NCBI RefSeq assembly: GCF_040276085.1
Contig: NZ_JBELOK010000002.1
Coordinates: forward strand, 248,001-312,000
Direction of reading: 5' to 3'
DNA from: Castellaniella sp040276085
GTDB taxonomy: Bacteria; Pseudomonadota; Gammaproteobacteria; Burkholderiales; Burkholderiaceae_B
Length of the DNA: 64,000 nucleotides
Position 1 is the stretch's first letter. Every line of letters starts with the position of its first letter. This document shows, one piece after another, positions 24,249 through 33,374 of this stretch. Made by a program: the position numbers and the translations under genes. The notes under the pieces were generated by a model. It was given only the letters and a program-made list of their open reading frames with translations. It was not told where the DNA came from and made no database searches.

Positions 24249-24271
24249 GGGCCCCGCAAAAGCGGAGCCCG
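24249..24271 (-). terminator. Hairpin after etfA, possible weak terminator
   Basis: GGGCcCCGC-AAAA-GCGGaGCCC inverted repeat between etfA and the acyl-CoA dehydrogenase gene. Only three T follow on the minus strand, so it may attenuate rather than stop transcription. Confidence 0.35.
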
Positions 24272-24285
24272 CCTTGTGGTGATGC

Positions 24286-25215
24286 CTAGAGCGCTTTCAC
24301 CAGTTCGGGGACGGCCTCGAAGAGATCGGCCACCAGGCCGTAATCGGCGACACCAAAAATAGGTGCCTCGGCGTCTTTATTGATGGCAACGATTACTTTG
24401 GAGTCTTTCATGCCGGCCAGGTGCTGGATGGCACCAGAGATACCCACGGCCACATACAATTGCGGCGCCACGATCTTGCCTGTTTGGCCCACTTGCCAAT
24501 CGTTGGGGGCATAGCCGGCATCCACTGCCGCGCGCGAGGCGCCCAGGGCTGCACCCAGCTTGTCGGCCAGGGGATCGAGGATCTTGAAGTTTTCGGCACT
24601 GCCCAAACCACGACCACCAGACACCACCACCGAGGCGGCGGTGAGATCAGGGCGATCGCTTTTGGCAAGCTCGCGCCCCACAAAGGACGATTTGCCGGAA
24701 TCTGCCACAGCATCCACTGGCTGAATCGGGGCATTACCGCCCTCGGCGGCCACCGGATCAAAGGCCGTCGTGCGCACCGTCAGTACTTTTTTGGCATCGG
24801 CAGACTGCACGGTGGCCAGTGCGTTGCCCGCGTAAATGGGGCGCACAAAGGTGTCGGGAGATTCGACGGCGACGATGTCGGAGATCTGCGCCACATCCAG
24901 CTTGGCCGCCACCCGAGGGGCCACGTTTTTGCCTGAGGCTGTGGCCGCAAACAAAATGTGCGAATAATCGCCCGCCAACGCCAGCACCTGATCCGAGAGA
25001 TTCTCGGCCAGGCCATCGGCCAATGACGGGCCATCAGCCAACAATACCTTAGCCACAGAAGCCAGCCTCGCAGCCTGCTGTGCAACGGCTTGTGCACCTG
25101 AGCCCGCCACCAGCACATGAACCTCTGAACCCAGGGCTGCTGCGGCAGCAACGACGTTTTGCGTAGCGCCGCCCAACTGGGCATTGTCGTGTTCGGCTAT
25201 AACCAGAATACTCAT
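24286..25215 (-). CDS. etfA: Electron transfer flavoprotein alpha subunit EtfA (FixB)
   Basis: 309 residues. N-terminal adenine-nucleotide-like domain (about 1-185) followed by the FAD-binding domain with VVSGGRGLGSAENFKI, DAGYAPNDWQVGQTGKIVAP and LYVAVGISGAIQHLAGM, the standard EtfA signatures. With EtfB it accepts electrons from acyl-CoA dehydrogenases and passes them to ETF:quinone oxidoreductase. Its ATG follows the etfB stop without a gap. An acyl-CoA dehydrogenase gene lies directly downstream. Confidence 0.97.
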   Translation of the reverse strand: MSILVIAEHDNAQLGGATQNVVAAAAALGSEVHVLVAGSGAQAVAQQAARLASVAKVLLADGPSLADGLAENLSDQVLALAGDYSHILFAATASGKNVAPRVAAKLDVAQISDIVAVESPDTFVRPIYAGNALATVQSADAKKVLTVRTTAFDPVAAEGGNAPIQPVDAVADSGKSSFVGRELAKSDRPDLTAASVVVSGGRGLGSAENFKILDPLADKLGAALGASRAAVDAGYAPNDWQVGQTGKIVAPQLYVAVGISGAIQHLAGMKDSKVIVAINKDAEAPIFGVADYGLVADLFEAVPELVKAL

Positions 25216-25965
25216 TTAGACCACCTTTGCTTCGTTCTTCAGTTTGTCCACCAACGTCGCGACGTCGGGCACCACAATACCGGCAGACCGGGCGGGAGGC
25301 TCGGTTACCTTGAGCGTCTTGAGGCGGGGCGCGATGTCGACACCGAGGTCGGCTGGTGCAACGGTTTCGAGGGGCTTTTTCTTGGCCTTCATGATGTTGG
25401 GCAAGGTAACGTAGCGCGGCTCGTTGAGGCGAAGGTCGGTGGTGATAATCGCGGGCAAGGCCAGGCTGATCGTTTCGAGGCCACCGTCGACCTCGCGGGT
25501 AACCTGAACCCGGCCGTCCTGGAGCTCGACCTTGCTGGCATTGGTTGCCTGCGGCCAATCCAGCAATGCCGCCAGCATCTGGCCTGTTTGGTTGGCGTCA
25601 TCATCGATGGCCTGCTTCCCCAGAACCACCAGTTGCGGGGCCTCTTTTTGCGCCAGGGCCGCGAGAATCTTGGCCACCGCCAAGGGCTGCAGCTCATCGT
25701 CGCTTTGCACCAGAATGCCGCGATCAGCACCAATGGCCATCGCGGTGCGCAGGGTTTCCTGGCATTGCGCCACGCCGCAAGAGACGGCCACGACCTCGGT
25801 GGCAGCCCCTTTTTCTTTCAGGCGAGTGGCTTCTTCGACGGCAATTTCATCGAAGGGGTTCATGGACATTTTGACATTGGCGATGTCTACGCCAGTATGA
25901 TCGGATTTCACGCGGACTTTGACGTTAAAGTCGACCACCCGCTTGACCGGTACCAGGACCTTCAT
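25216..25965 (-). CDS. etfB: Electron transfer flavoprotein beta subunit EtfB (FixA)
   Basis: 249 residues. MKVLVPVKRVVDFNVKVRVK at the N-terminus, MNPFDEIAVEEATRLKE, and the EtfB signature region EVDGGLETISLALPAIITTD are clear. It binds AMP and docks to the dehydrogenase partner. First gene of the etfB-etfA pair, which probably continues into the acyl-CoA dehydrogenase gene. Confidence 0.97.
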   Translation of the reverse strand: MKVLVPVKRVVDFNVKVRVKSDHTGVDIANVKMSMNPFDEIAVEEATRLKEKGAATEVVAVSCGVAQCQETLRTAMAIGADRGILVQSDDELQPLAVAKILAALAQKEAPQLVVLGKQAIDDDANQTGQMLAALLDWPQATNASKVELQDGRVQVTREVDGGLETISLALPAIITTDLRLNEPRYVTLPNIMKAKKKPLETVAPADLGVDIAPRLKTLKVTEPPARSAGIVVPDVATLVDKLKNEAKVV

Positions 25966-26006
25966 CGAGCTAACTCCAGAAAGAAAAGAAAATTAAATAC
26001 ATGGTT

Positions 26007-26930
26007 TTAATAACCTCCTAGCGCCCGCACATGTGCCACGACACTGCGTCCAAGAGCTGAAAGGTTGTATCCCCCTTCGAGAAAGCTGATGATCCGCCCT
26101 TGGGCAGACCCTTGTGCAATCTCGACCAGGCGTTCGGTAATCCAGGCGTAATCGGCCTCTACCAGCTTGAGGCTGCCCATATCGTCTTCGCGATGGGCAT
26201 CGAATCCCGCTGATACCAGAATCAGTTGCGGCTGAAATTGGCTTAATGCAGGCAACCAGTGATCGGAGACCAGACGCCGGATGGCTTCACCATCCGAATA
26301 CGCATCCACCGGAATATTTATCATATTAGGCCCGAGGTTGTCCTGACGGCGGTTAGGAAACAGCGGATATTGATAAAAACTACACATCATGACGCGATCT
26401 TCGTGCACAAAGGCTTCTTCGGTGCCGTTGCCATGATGTACGTCAAAATCAACGATCGCAATGCGCTCAAACCCGTAATGTTCTAGTGCGTAGCGCGCGG
26501 TAACCGCAATATTATTAAAAAAACAAAACCCCAGGGCCTGACCCGGACGTGCATGATGGCCCGGCGGCCGGATGGCGCAAAACGCTGTCTGGCCGTGTCC
26601 GGCCAGAATTTCATCCAGCGCAGTCAGGCCGGCGCCGGCAGCTATCCATGCGGCCTGCAGCGTGTCCGGGTTCATGATGGTGTCGGGATCCACCGGGAAA
26701 TACCCATGAGCCGGGGCGTGCTGACGCAGATACGCCAGATAATCTGGCGTATGTACCCGCAGGATGTCCTCGGGGGTGGCGGCATGTGCCTGCACAGGCG
26801 TCAAAAAGCTCATCAGCCCACTTGCGAGAAGCTGATCGGAAATTGCGTCAAGGCGTAACGGGGATTCGGGATGCCAGGCGCCCATTTCGTGCAGACGGCA
26901 TACGGGATGGGTAATATAGAGTGTCTCCAT
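26007..26930 (-). CDS. Histone deacetylase / acetoin-utilisation family zinc deacylase
   Basis: 307 residues covering a complete arginase-fold HDAC domain. Visible are the paired catalytic histidines in IRPPGHHARPGQALGFCFFN, zinc ligands in IVDFDVHHGNGTEEAF, SAGFDAHREDDMG, and the terminal FLEGGYNLSALG. Bacterial members remove acyl groups from small amines or proteins; the substrate here is not known. Its neighbours (etfBA, acyl-CoA dehydrogenase) are acyl-CoA related but on a separate downstream segment. Its ATG is only 10 bp from the divergent mltB ATG. Confidence 0.92.
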   Translation of the reverse strand: METLYITHPVCRLHEMGAWHPESPLRLDAISDQLLASGLMSFLTPVQAHAATPEDILRVHTPDYLAYLRQHAPAHGYFPVDPDTIMNPDTLQAAWIAAGAGLTALDEILAGHGQTAFCAIRPPGHHARPGQALGFCFFNNIAVTARYALEHYGFERIAIVDFDVHHGNGTEEAFVHEDRVMMCSFYQYPLFPNRRQDNLGPNMINIPVDAYSDGEAIRRLVSDHWLPALSQFQPQLILVSAGFDAHREDDMGSLKLVEADYAWITERLVEIAQGSAQGRIISFLEGGYNLSALGRSVVAHVRALGGY

Positions 26931-26940
26931 AAGGGCGATT

Positions 26941-28095
26941 ATGTTCAGACCAACCCGTATTTTGCAAGTTGCCGTAGCGTCGCTATTTTTATCGGGCTGT
27001 GCCAGTAGTGGTCATGTTCAACAGACTTCAGGCACGGACAGCGCTATAAATCAAACAACCGTTTCAAACGATCGTATTAATTCTAGCAGAACTCAATATC
27101 CAGGCCAAGGATCTATCCCCAGTGGTGATTTTACCGGGCCCGACGGCCAGCTTCAGCCCGAGCTGCGAGCCTTTGCCCATGAAACATCCACCCAGCATCA
27201 TTTGCCTCTGGCGGATGTCGAATTTTTGCTGAAATCAGCGCACTACAACGCCAAGGCCGTCCAGCTGATGATGCCCAAGACCACCCACGGGCGGATTCGC
27301 CGGGCATGGACCAGCTACAGGAAGCGCCATGTCGACCCCATTCGTATCCGGCGTGGTGCAGCCTTTTGGCAGGCGAACCATCGCACCTTGCAACAGGTAA
27401 GTCAACGCACCGGCGTCCCTGAAGCCATCATGGTGGCCATCATTGGTATCGAAACCGTGTATGGTCAATACACGGGCAATCACCGGGTACTGGACACCCT
27501 GACCACTCTGGGTTTCCGCTATCCAGACCCCTCACGCCCCGAGCGCCAGACCATGTTTCGGCAACAGCTGGCCGATTTGCTGGTTCTGGACCACCAAGGG
27601 GTACTGAATGCCATGACGGTTGAAGGCTCATTTGCAGGGGCCATGGGGCTGCCACAATTTATGCCTGGCAGCCTGATGCGCTACGCGGCCGATGGCAATG
27701 GTGATGGCAAGATCGACCTGGCCAGCAATGTGGATGATGCGATCGCTTCGGTAGGCAGTTTCCTGCAACAGCACGGCTGGGTACGGGACGTGCCGGTTTT
27801 TGCACCGGTTCGTCTGCCAGCCAACCCGCAGCGTCTGGTTCAGGATGGGCTGACACCCACCACAGATTGGCCCCAGCTGCAGGCTGCCGGCGCGCAGGTG
27901 GTGGTTTTAGGCCCCGACAAATGGAAATCCCAGAAGCTGGGCGTGATCGACCTGCGCGACGAAATCCGCGACACCCACGATTACCGCTGCGCAACGCCCA
28001 ACTTCTTTGCGATTACACACTACAACCGTAGTTATTTTTATGCCGCATCGGTGGCAGATCTGGCCCAGGCAATCCAGGACCAGATGGGTAGCTGA
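26941..28095 (+). CDS. mltB: Membrane-bound lytic murein transglycosylase B (MltB), lipoprotein
   Basis: 384 residues. A lipoprotein signal with lipobox LSGC places the mature N-terminal cysteine at residue 20, so the protein is lipid-anchored in the periplasm. The transglycosylase domain (about 75-330) has the catalytic glutamate in IGIETVYGQYTGNHRVLDTL, plus GSFAGAMGLPQFMPGSL and DGNGDGKIDL. A C-terminal peptidoglycan-binding-like segment follows. It cleaves glycan strands to 1,6-anhydromuropeptides. Its stop is one base from the convergent cysM stop. Confidence 0.95.
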   Translation: MFRPTRILQVAVASLFLSGCASSGHVQQTSGTDSAINQTTVSNDRINSSRTQYPGQGSIPSGDFTGPDGQLQPELRAFAHETSTQHHLPLADVEFLLKSAHYNAKAVQLMMPKTTHGRIRRAWTSYRKRHVDPIRIRRGAAFWQANHRTLQQVSQRTGVPEAIMVAIIGIETVYGQYTGNHRVLDTLTTLGFRYPDPSRPERQTMFRQQLADLLVLDHQGVLNAMTVEGSFAGAMGLPQFMPGSLMRYAADGNGDGKIDLASNVDDAIASVGSFLQQHGWVRDVPVFAPVRLPANPQRLVQDGLTPTTDWPQLQAAGAQVVVLGPDKWKSQKLGVIDLRDEIRDTHDYRCATPNFFAITHYNRSYFYAASVADLAQAIQDQMGS

Positions 28096-28096
28096 A

Positions 28097-29002
28097 TTAC
28101 CCGAACACGCCAGTAGAGAGATAGCGATCACCCCGATCGCAGACGATAAATACAATAGTGGCATTACGGGCGATGGCAGCCACACGCAGGGCAGCCACCG
28201 CCGCACCTGCCGAGGAAATCCCGCCAAAAATGCCTTCTTCGGCAGCCAGACGACGCGCCATGGTTTCGGCCTGATCCTGCGTAATGGGCTCGAAAGCGGT
28301 GATTTCTTTAGGGTGATAGATGCTGGGCTGATAGGCCTCGGGCCACTTGCGGATACCGGGGATGTGCGCACCTTCGGCCGGTTGGGCACCGATCACCTGG
28401 ATATCCGGGTTACGCCCGCGCAAATAAGATCCCACCCCCATGATGGTGCCAGTGGTACCCATGGCACTGACAAAATGGGTGATCTGGCCATCGGTTTGAT
28501 CCCAGATTTCGGGCCCGGTGGTTTCGCGGTGTGCACGCGGGTTGTCATCATTTGAGAATTGGTCGAGTACCACGCCACGACCCTCTGCCTGCATTTTCAG
28601 GGCAAGGTCTCGAGCGTATTCCATGCCACCCTGGTCGGCGGGGGTAAGGATGAGCTCGGCACCGTAGGCAGTCATGGCGGCGCAGCGCTCTTTGGAAGAG
28701 TTGTCCGGCATCAGGACAATCATGCGATAACCGCGCACTGCGGCTGCCATGGACAGGGCAATGCCGGTGTTTCCGCTGGTGGCTTCGATCAGGGTGTCGC
28801 CGGGACGGATATCGCCACGGATCTCGGCCTGACGAATCATGCTGAGCGCTGCGCGGTCTTTAACTGAACCAGCCGGGTTATTGCCTTCGAGTTTGGCCAG
28901 CACGACGTTGCCGCGCGATGCACCCGCATCACCCGGCAAGCGTTGCAAACGCACCAAAGGCGTTGAGCCAACTATGTCTTCGATCGTGGGATAGGTTTTC
29001 AT
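28097..29002 (-). CDS. cysM: Cysteine synthase B (CysM)
   Basis: 301 residues from the ATG at 29002. Fold-type II PLP enzyme: the PLP lysine is in NPAGSVKDRAALSMI, the substrate loop is EATSGNTGIALSMAAAVRGY, and MGTTGTIMGVGSYLR binds the phosphate. The wording DNSSKERCAAMTAYGAEL and FGGISSAGA favours CysM over CysK. It makes cysteine or S-sulfocysteine from O-acetylserine. Stands alone, convergent with mltB. Confidence 0.94.
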   Translation of the reverse strand: MKTYPTIEDIVGSTPLVRLQRLPGDAGASRGNVVLAKLEGNNPAGSVKDRAALSMIRQAEIRGDIRPGDTLIEATSGNTGIALSMAAAVRGYRMIVLMPDNSSKERCAAMTAYGAELILTPADQGGMEYARDLALKMQAEGRGVVLDQFSNDDNPRAHRETTGPEIWDQTDGQITHFVSAMGTTGTIMGVGSYLRGRNPDIQVIGAQPAEGAHIPGIRKWPEAYQPSIYHPKEITAFEPITQDQAETMARRLAAEEGIFGGISSAGAAVAALRVAAIARNATIVFIVCDRGDRYLSTGVFG

Positions 29003-29136
29003 GGACAAAATCATACACCCGCCCCGGCCACAACAGAGCATGTGCCTGAGGGCAGCATAAGCTTATTGCCAAATGATCACCGGCCCTGCCGCGCCCTTGT
29101 ATGCATGGCACAACGACACGGATGAAAACATGCGGA

Positions 29137-29607
29137 TTAACGTCCGCCCGGCGCCATGTGCATGCCTGTTATCGGGCTGGCTGGCCGCCCGCCGGCAGAG
29201 CCGGCGGCAGCCTTGGCCGCCGCCGACCCCTGACCTGATACGCGCGTACCGCCACCATCGATTGTCAAGCCGGCTGATTGCAATGCCTGAGCCCGTCGGG
29301 GCCCGATCCCGCGCACCCGGTCGGATAAATCGGTGAAGGACAGGTAGCGGCCACCCCGATTACGTTCGTCGAGAATGATTTGTGCCGTTTTAGGACCAAT
29401 CCCGCGGATACCACGGAGTTGATCCAGGCTGGCGGTATTGAGATCGACGGCACCCACTGCCGTAGCCCAACTGAGCGCCAGCACACCCGCCAGGCGCGCA
29501 CTTCGGGAAACGCGCGAGGCAATCCGCGATAAGCGCGGGCGCCGGGCCGTACAGCGTACAGGAACATTAAGGGGTGCTGCGACCGTACTATGCAGAAATG
29601 GGTTCAT
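29137..29607 (-). CDS. comEA: ComEA-like helix-hairpin-helix DNA-binding protein
   Basis: 156 residues from the ATG at 29607. A Sec-type signal/anchor (about residues 35-55, ARLAGVLALSWATAVGAV) leads to two helix-hairpin-helix motifs, VDLNTASLDQLRGIRGIGPK and FTDLSDRVRGIGPRRAQAL, followed by a 45-residue Gly/Ala-rich tail. Periplasmic ComEA binds incoming DNA during natural transformation. Long basic N-terminus and low-complexity tail are unusual for the roughly 100-residue proteobacterial ComEA. No other competence genes are adjacent. Confidence 0.85.
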   Translation of the reverse strand: MNPFLHSTVAAPLNVPVRCTARRPRLSRIASRVSRSARLAGVLALSWATAVGAVDLNTASLDQLRGIRGIGPKTAQIILDERNRGGRYLSFTDLSDRVRGIGPRRAQALQSAGLTIDGGGTRVSGQGSAAAKAAAGSAGGRPASPITGMHMAPGGR

Positions 29608-29738
29608 GACCAGACTCCTGATATGGAAGGAAGGTCTGGTCATGATGCAATAAAGGCAGCTGCCCAGGATGCCTGACTGACTGGTTTTGTCCTACCCCTG
29701 CGTGCCCGCAACCCAGCCACGCAGCGCAAAAAGTACGT

Positions 29739-30743
29739 TTATGGCAGCAGCTGGCCGGCGTCCAGCAAGCGCAGAACATAATCCCGTACACCTGTTTGCA
29801 CATCGACAAACGGTGCGGTGTACCCGCCAGCCGTGCGCAACAGGCCGAGATCCGCCTGGGTGTGGCTTTGGTAGCGGCCTTTTAAGTCTTCGGGGAAAGT
29901 GACGTACCGCAGACAACCTTCTTGCACCAGGCCATCAAGCGGCAAGGCGGATTGTCCCTGGTGCAGCCTGAGGGTATTGACCACCGTTTGCGCCACATCG
30001 TTAAACGGCTGGGCCCGGCCGGTGCCACAGTTGAAAATCCCGGAGATCTCGGGATGATCGAAGAAATGCAGATTGACCTTGACGACATCATCAATATAGA
30101 CAAAATCGCGCTGCTGAGCCCCGTCGGAATAGCCATCCCAGCCACCAAACAGGCGCACATGGCCTTGTTCTTTAAACTGGTTCATGTTGTGAAAGGCCAC
30201 CGATGCCATGCGCCCTTTGTGCTGCTCGCGCGGCCCATAAACATTGAAATACCGCAGCCCCACCACGGGCGCCGTAAGTTTGGGCTTGCAACTGCGCAAC
30301 ACCTGATCAAACAGCAGCTTTGAGTATCCGTAGACATTCAGTGGGGATTCACAACCCGGAGACTCGATGTAGTCGGGGCCGGCCCCATACACCGCTGCAG
30401 AGGATGCATACAGCAACGGGACTTCGCGGGCCTGGCAATAATTAAAGAGTTCGAGCGTGACGCGATAGTTGTTGTCCATCATGAAATGGCCGTCGCGTTC
30501 GGTGGTGTCCGAACACGCCCCTTGATGGAACACCGCATCAGGCCGGGCGAGTTCGCCGCTGAGGACCTGCCGGCGGAATTCGTCTTTGTGCAGATAGTCT
30601 GCAATGTTCAGGTCTACCAAATTGAAAAACTTGTCGCCGTCCGTGAGATCGTCGACAGCAAGAATATCACCAATGCCACGGGCGTTAAGCCCCCGAACCA
30701 GATTGCTGCCGATGAAACCGGCGGCGCCTGTAACCACAATCAT
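29739..30743 (-). CDS. hldD: ADP-L-glycero-D-manno-heptose 6-epimerase HldD (RfaD)
   Basis: 334 residues from the ATG at 30743. Extended short-chain dehydrogenase: NAD site VTGAAGFIGSNLV at the N-terminus, catalytic Y and K in YGYSKLLFDQ, and the HldD-type GGWDGYSDGAQQRDFVYI. It interconverts the ADP-heptose epimers needed for the lipopolysaccharide inner core. It overlaps the heptose kinase gene by 4 bp; the two act in the same pathway. Confidence 0.96.
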   Translation of the reverse strand: MIVVTGAAGFIGSNLVRGLNARGIGDILAVDDLTDGDKFFNLVDLNIADYLHKDEFRRQVLSGELARPDAVFHQGACSDTTERDGHFMMDNNYRVTLELFNYCQAREVPLLYASSAAVYGAGPDYIESPGCESPLNVYGYSKLLFDQVLRSCKPKLTAPVVGLRYFNVYGPREQHKGRMASVAFHNMNQFKEQGHVRLFGGWDGYSDGAQQRDFVYIDDVVKVNLHFFDHPEISGIFNCGTGRAQPFNDVAQTVVNTLRLHQGQSALPLDGLVQEGCLRYVTFPEDLKGRYQSHTQADLGLLRTAGGYTAPFVDVQTGVRDYVLRLLDAGQLLP

Positions 30744-31675
30744 GTTGAGAGCTCCTGAGAGGTGACGATCGAAGTACCAAGTTTGCCCACCACGATCCCG
30801 CCGGCACGATTGGCCCAAACCATGGCCTCATACCAGCCAAGGCCGGCTGCGCGTGCCACTGCCAGCGTGGCCAATACGGTGTCCCCGGCTCCGGAGACAT
30901 CAAAGACTTCATGGGCCTGGGCGTCAACGTGCTGGCGCCCCTGCTGTGTATAAAGGGTCATCCCCTGCTCTGAACGTGTAATCAGCAGCGCCTCAAGCGA
31001 GAGCTCGTGACGTAACGCCTGAGCACGCTGAGTGAGATCGTCTTCGGTATCCCAACGGCCGACGGCATCCTGCATTTCGCTGCGATTGGGCGTCACCAGC
31101 GAGGCACCCACATAACGCTTGTATCGATGTCCTTTGGGATCCACCAGCACGGACACCCCTGCCTGCCTGGCCGCCTGGATAAGCGCCTCGACATGCGTCA
31201 GGGCACCTTTGGCGTAGTCGGACAGCACCAGCAGATCGTGGGCGCCGACAATCTCCAAAAAATTATCGTGTAAGCGTTGCAAGGCTTGCGAGCTGGGGCC
31301 TTGCTCGAAATCGACCCGTAGCAACTGCTGCTGGCGGCCCAGCACACGCATCTTGAGGGTGGTGTCCATGCCCGAAGTATCAATAACCAGCGCATCATTG
31401 ACGCCCGCCTCGGCACCGAGCGCCTTGATCCTGGACCCAGCCTCATCCGCCCCGATCACCCCCATCAAGGTTGCCTGAGCACCCAGCGCAACAATATTGC
31501 GTGCCACATTGGCTGCACCACCCAGGCGGTCTTCGCGCCGAGCCACCCGCACCACAGGCACAGGTGCCTCAGGCGAGATGCGGTCGACTTCGCCAAACCA
31601 GTAGCGGTCGAGCATGATGTCGCCCACCACGAGAATCCGGGCTGCCCGTGCGGCAGACAACGGAAAGACGCTCAT
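30740..31675 (-). CDS. rfaE1: D-glycero-beta-D-manno-heptose-7-phosphate kinase (RfaE1, kinase-only HldE)
   Basis: 311 residues of the PfkB/ribokinase fold. VVGDIMLDRYWFGEVDRISP and RLGGAANVARNIVALG bind the sugar; DVSGAGDTVLATLAVARA contains the catalytic aspartate. It corresponds to only the kinase half of the bifunctional E. coli HldE; the adenylyltransferase half (RfaE2) is not encoded here and must be elsewhere. It overlaps lapB by 4 bp and hldD by 4 bp, one operon for LPS core synthesis and its control. Confidence 0.95.
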   Translation of the reverse strand: MSVFPLSAARAARILVVGDIMLDRYWFGEVDRISPEAPVPVVRVARREDRLGGAANVARNIVALGAQATLMGVIGADEAGSRIKALGAEAGVNDALVIDTSGMDTTLKMRVLGRQQQLLRVDFEQGPSSQALQRLHDNFLEIVGAHDLLVLSDYAKGALTHVEALIQAARQAGVSVLVDPKGHRYKRYVGASLVTPNRSEMQDAVGRWDTEDDLTQRAQALRHELSLEALLITRSEQGMTLYTQQGRQHVDAQAHEVFDVSGAGDTVLATLAVARAAGLGWYEAMVWANRAGGIVVGKLGTSIVTSQELST

Positions 31676-32883
31676 CGAATTTCCTCCAGACGGCGGGGAC
31701 GATAGGTTTCCCAGGCATTACAACCCGGGCATTGCCAGTAATAGCGCCTTGCCTCGAAGCCGCACTGACTGCAGGCGTAACGATCAAGGCGCTGGGTATG
31801 TTTATGTATCAGGCTGCGCAGCAGGCCCAAATCGGCCCCAGGCACCAACTGTTGAGACTCGGCGGAGGGGTTGTCCTGAGAGAGCTCGACTTCGAGCAGA
31901 CGGTCAAGCCCCAGCAAGGACGGATGAGCCCGCAATGCCTCACGCGCAAACCCCCAGGCGGTGTCTGCGCCCTCTTGGGTACGCAATGCCCGAAACACCA
32001 CGTTGAACAGATCAAGTGTGGGCACACGAGCGTATTGGTCACGTAAAACGGCCAGACCCTGGCTGGCCCGATCCAGTGCTGCATAGCAAGCCAATAGCGG
32101 CCCGGCCACAAGGCCTGCGTAATCCGGCGCCGAGCTCAGGACCTCTTGCAAATAGACGCGCTGGGATTCGAGATCACCGCGGCGCGCAGCCCACTGTGCC
32201 CGCAAGAGCCGGATCCGTGTTTCGGAGGCGGGTGTTGCACCGTTTTGGCGGGCGGCATGCTCGGCAGCATCCAGTGCCTGACTGGCTGAATCGAAATCGA
32301 CGGGCTCGGCTTCGAGAAATGCCTGAGCACGTTCGCAATGATAGTGGGCCAGTTGAGGCACCGGCTGATCAGACCGGCTGCGCAACTGCTGAACCGCATC
32401 AATGGCACGCGGCCAATCGTGTTCGGACTCGTAGATCCGGATCAGCGCGCTGATGGCCCCTTGTGCATGGCGTGTGTGCACAATGGCCTGGAAGCCCTGC
32501 TCGGCGCGATCCAGCATCCCCGCCTTGAGGAAATCCTGGGCCAGCTCGAGTTGGGCGTTTTCTCTGTCTGACAGAGGGAGGTCTTCGCGCGAGAGCAGGC
32601 TTTGGTGCACACGAATGGCGCGCTCGATTTCTCCACGACGGCGAAACAGGCTGCCCAGGGCAAAATGGAGCTCGGTGGTTTCTGGGTCGAGCTTGGCCAC
32701 CTCGATAAATGCATCAATGGCACGGTCGGGCTCTTCGTTGAGCAAGAAATTAAGGCCCTTGAAATACGAAGCCGGCAAACTGCGGGTTTCGGAGAGCATT
32801 TGGCGAAAATCAAAACGCGCAGCCAGCCACCCCAGGCCAAACAGCACCGGGACAATAATCAACCACCAGAGTTCGAAATCCAC
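31672..32883 (-). CDS. lapB: Lipopolysaccharide assembly protein LapB (YciM)
   Basis: 403 residues if started at the GTG at 32883, 10 bp after lapA; the long open stretch upstream is only the shadow of lapA. An N-terminal membrane anchor (FELWWLIIVPVLFGLGWLAA) is followed by LPASYFKGLNFLLNEEPDRA, the LapB signature, then a series of TPR repeats to about residue 340, and a C-terminal rubredoxin-like metal domain with CSQCG and CPGCN. LapB brings LpxC to FtsH for degradation and balances LPS with phospholipid synthesis. It overlaps rfaE1 by 4 bp. Confidence 0.94.
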   Translation of the reverse strand: MDFELWWLIIVPVLFGLGWLAARFDFRQMLSETRSLPASYFKGLNFLLNEEPDRAIDAFIEVAKLDPETTELHFALGSLFRRRGEIERAIRVHQSLLSREDLPLSDRENAQLELAQDFLKAGMLDRAEQGFQAIVHTRHAQGAISALIRIYESEHDWPRAIDAVQQLRSRSDQPVPQLAHYHCERAQAFLEAEPVDFDSASQALDAAEHAARQNGATPASETRIRLLRAQWAARRGDLESQRVYLQEVLSSAPDYAGLVAGPLLACYAALDRASQGLAVLRDQYARVPTLDLFNVVFRALRTQEGADTAWGFAREALRAHPSLLGLDRLLEVELSQDNPSAESQQLVPGADLGLLRSLIHKHTQRLDRYACSQCGFEARRYYWQCPGCNAWETYRPRRLEEIR

Positions 32884-32893
32884 GTTGACCCCG

Positions 32894-33217
32894 TTAGAGC
32901 GGCGCCAGAGGCGCAACGGTATCCGGGATGACAGGCCCCGAACCGGATTGCTGGCGGGCCAAAGCATCCTGTGCCCGAGCAAGATCGCGCCGCAGGCGGT
33001 TGATCTCGCGGCGACGCCGCAATACCGCGGAAAATGCCACCAGCAGACCAAAGGCAACGCCCAGAACAAAGGCGACCAGCATCACAACGATGAGGGGCAC
33101 TTGCTGTATGACGTGATCGGCAAAGAAGCCGACATCCACAGGCGCAGTGTTTTTCAGGGCAAACAACAGGACAATGACAAAAATGACCAGGCGCAGCAGC
33201 CACACAAGATAGCGCAT
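32894..33217 (-). CDS. lapA: LapA-family inner-membrane protein (DUF1049)
   Basis: 107 residues with two membrane helices (about 5-25 and 41-63) flanking a short periplasmic loop with NTAPVDVGFF, the LapA hallmark, and a charged coiled-coil tail (RRRREINRLRRDLARAQDAL). LapA acts with LapB in LPS assembly. It follows the ihfB terminator, so lapA-lapB-rfaE1-hldD probably has its own promoter in 33218-33300. Confidence 0.9.
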   Translation of the reverse strand: MRYLVWLLRLVIFVIVLLFALKNTAPVDVGFFADHVIQQVPLIVVMLVAFVLGVAFGLLVAFSAVLRRRREINRLRRDLARAQDALARQQSGSGPVIPDTVAPLAPL

Positions 33218-33303
33218 TTACCAAGCTCCTTGAGAGGGAATCCCGACATTGTAAAGGGAAACCGCACGCAGCCTGGCTTGTCCGACCGCAGGAGCAGGCA
33301 TAT

Positions 33304-33327
33304 AAAAAAGGCGGCCCGCAGGCCGCC
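33304..33327 (-). terminator. Rho-independent terminator of the rpsA-ihfB unit
   Basis: Perfect stem GGCGGCC/GGCCGCC (33310-33327, 4-nt loop) followed on the minus strand by TTTTTT. It lies about 50 bp past the ihfB stop. Confidence 0.88.
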
Positions 33328-33374
33328 ACCGATTATCCATCCCCGCGCCACCCGATGAGGCAGCGATAGGGAGG

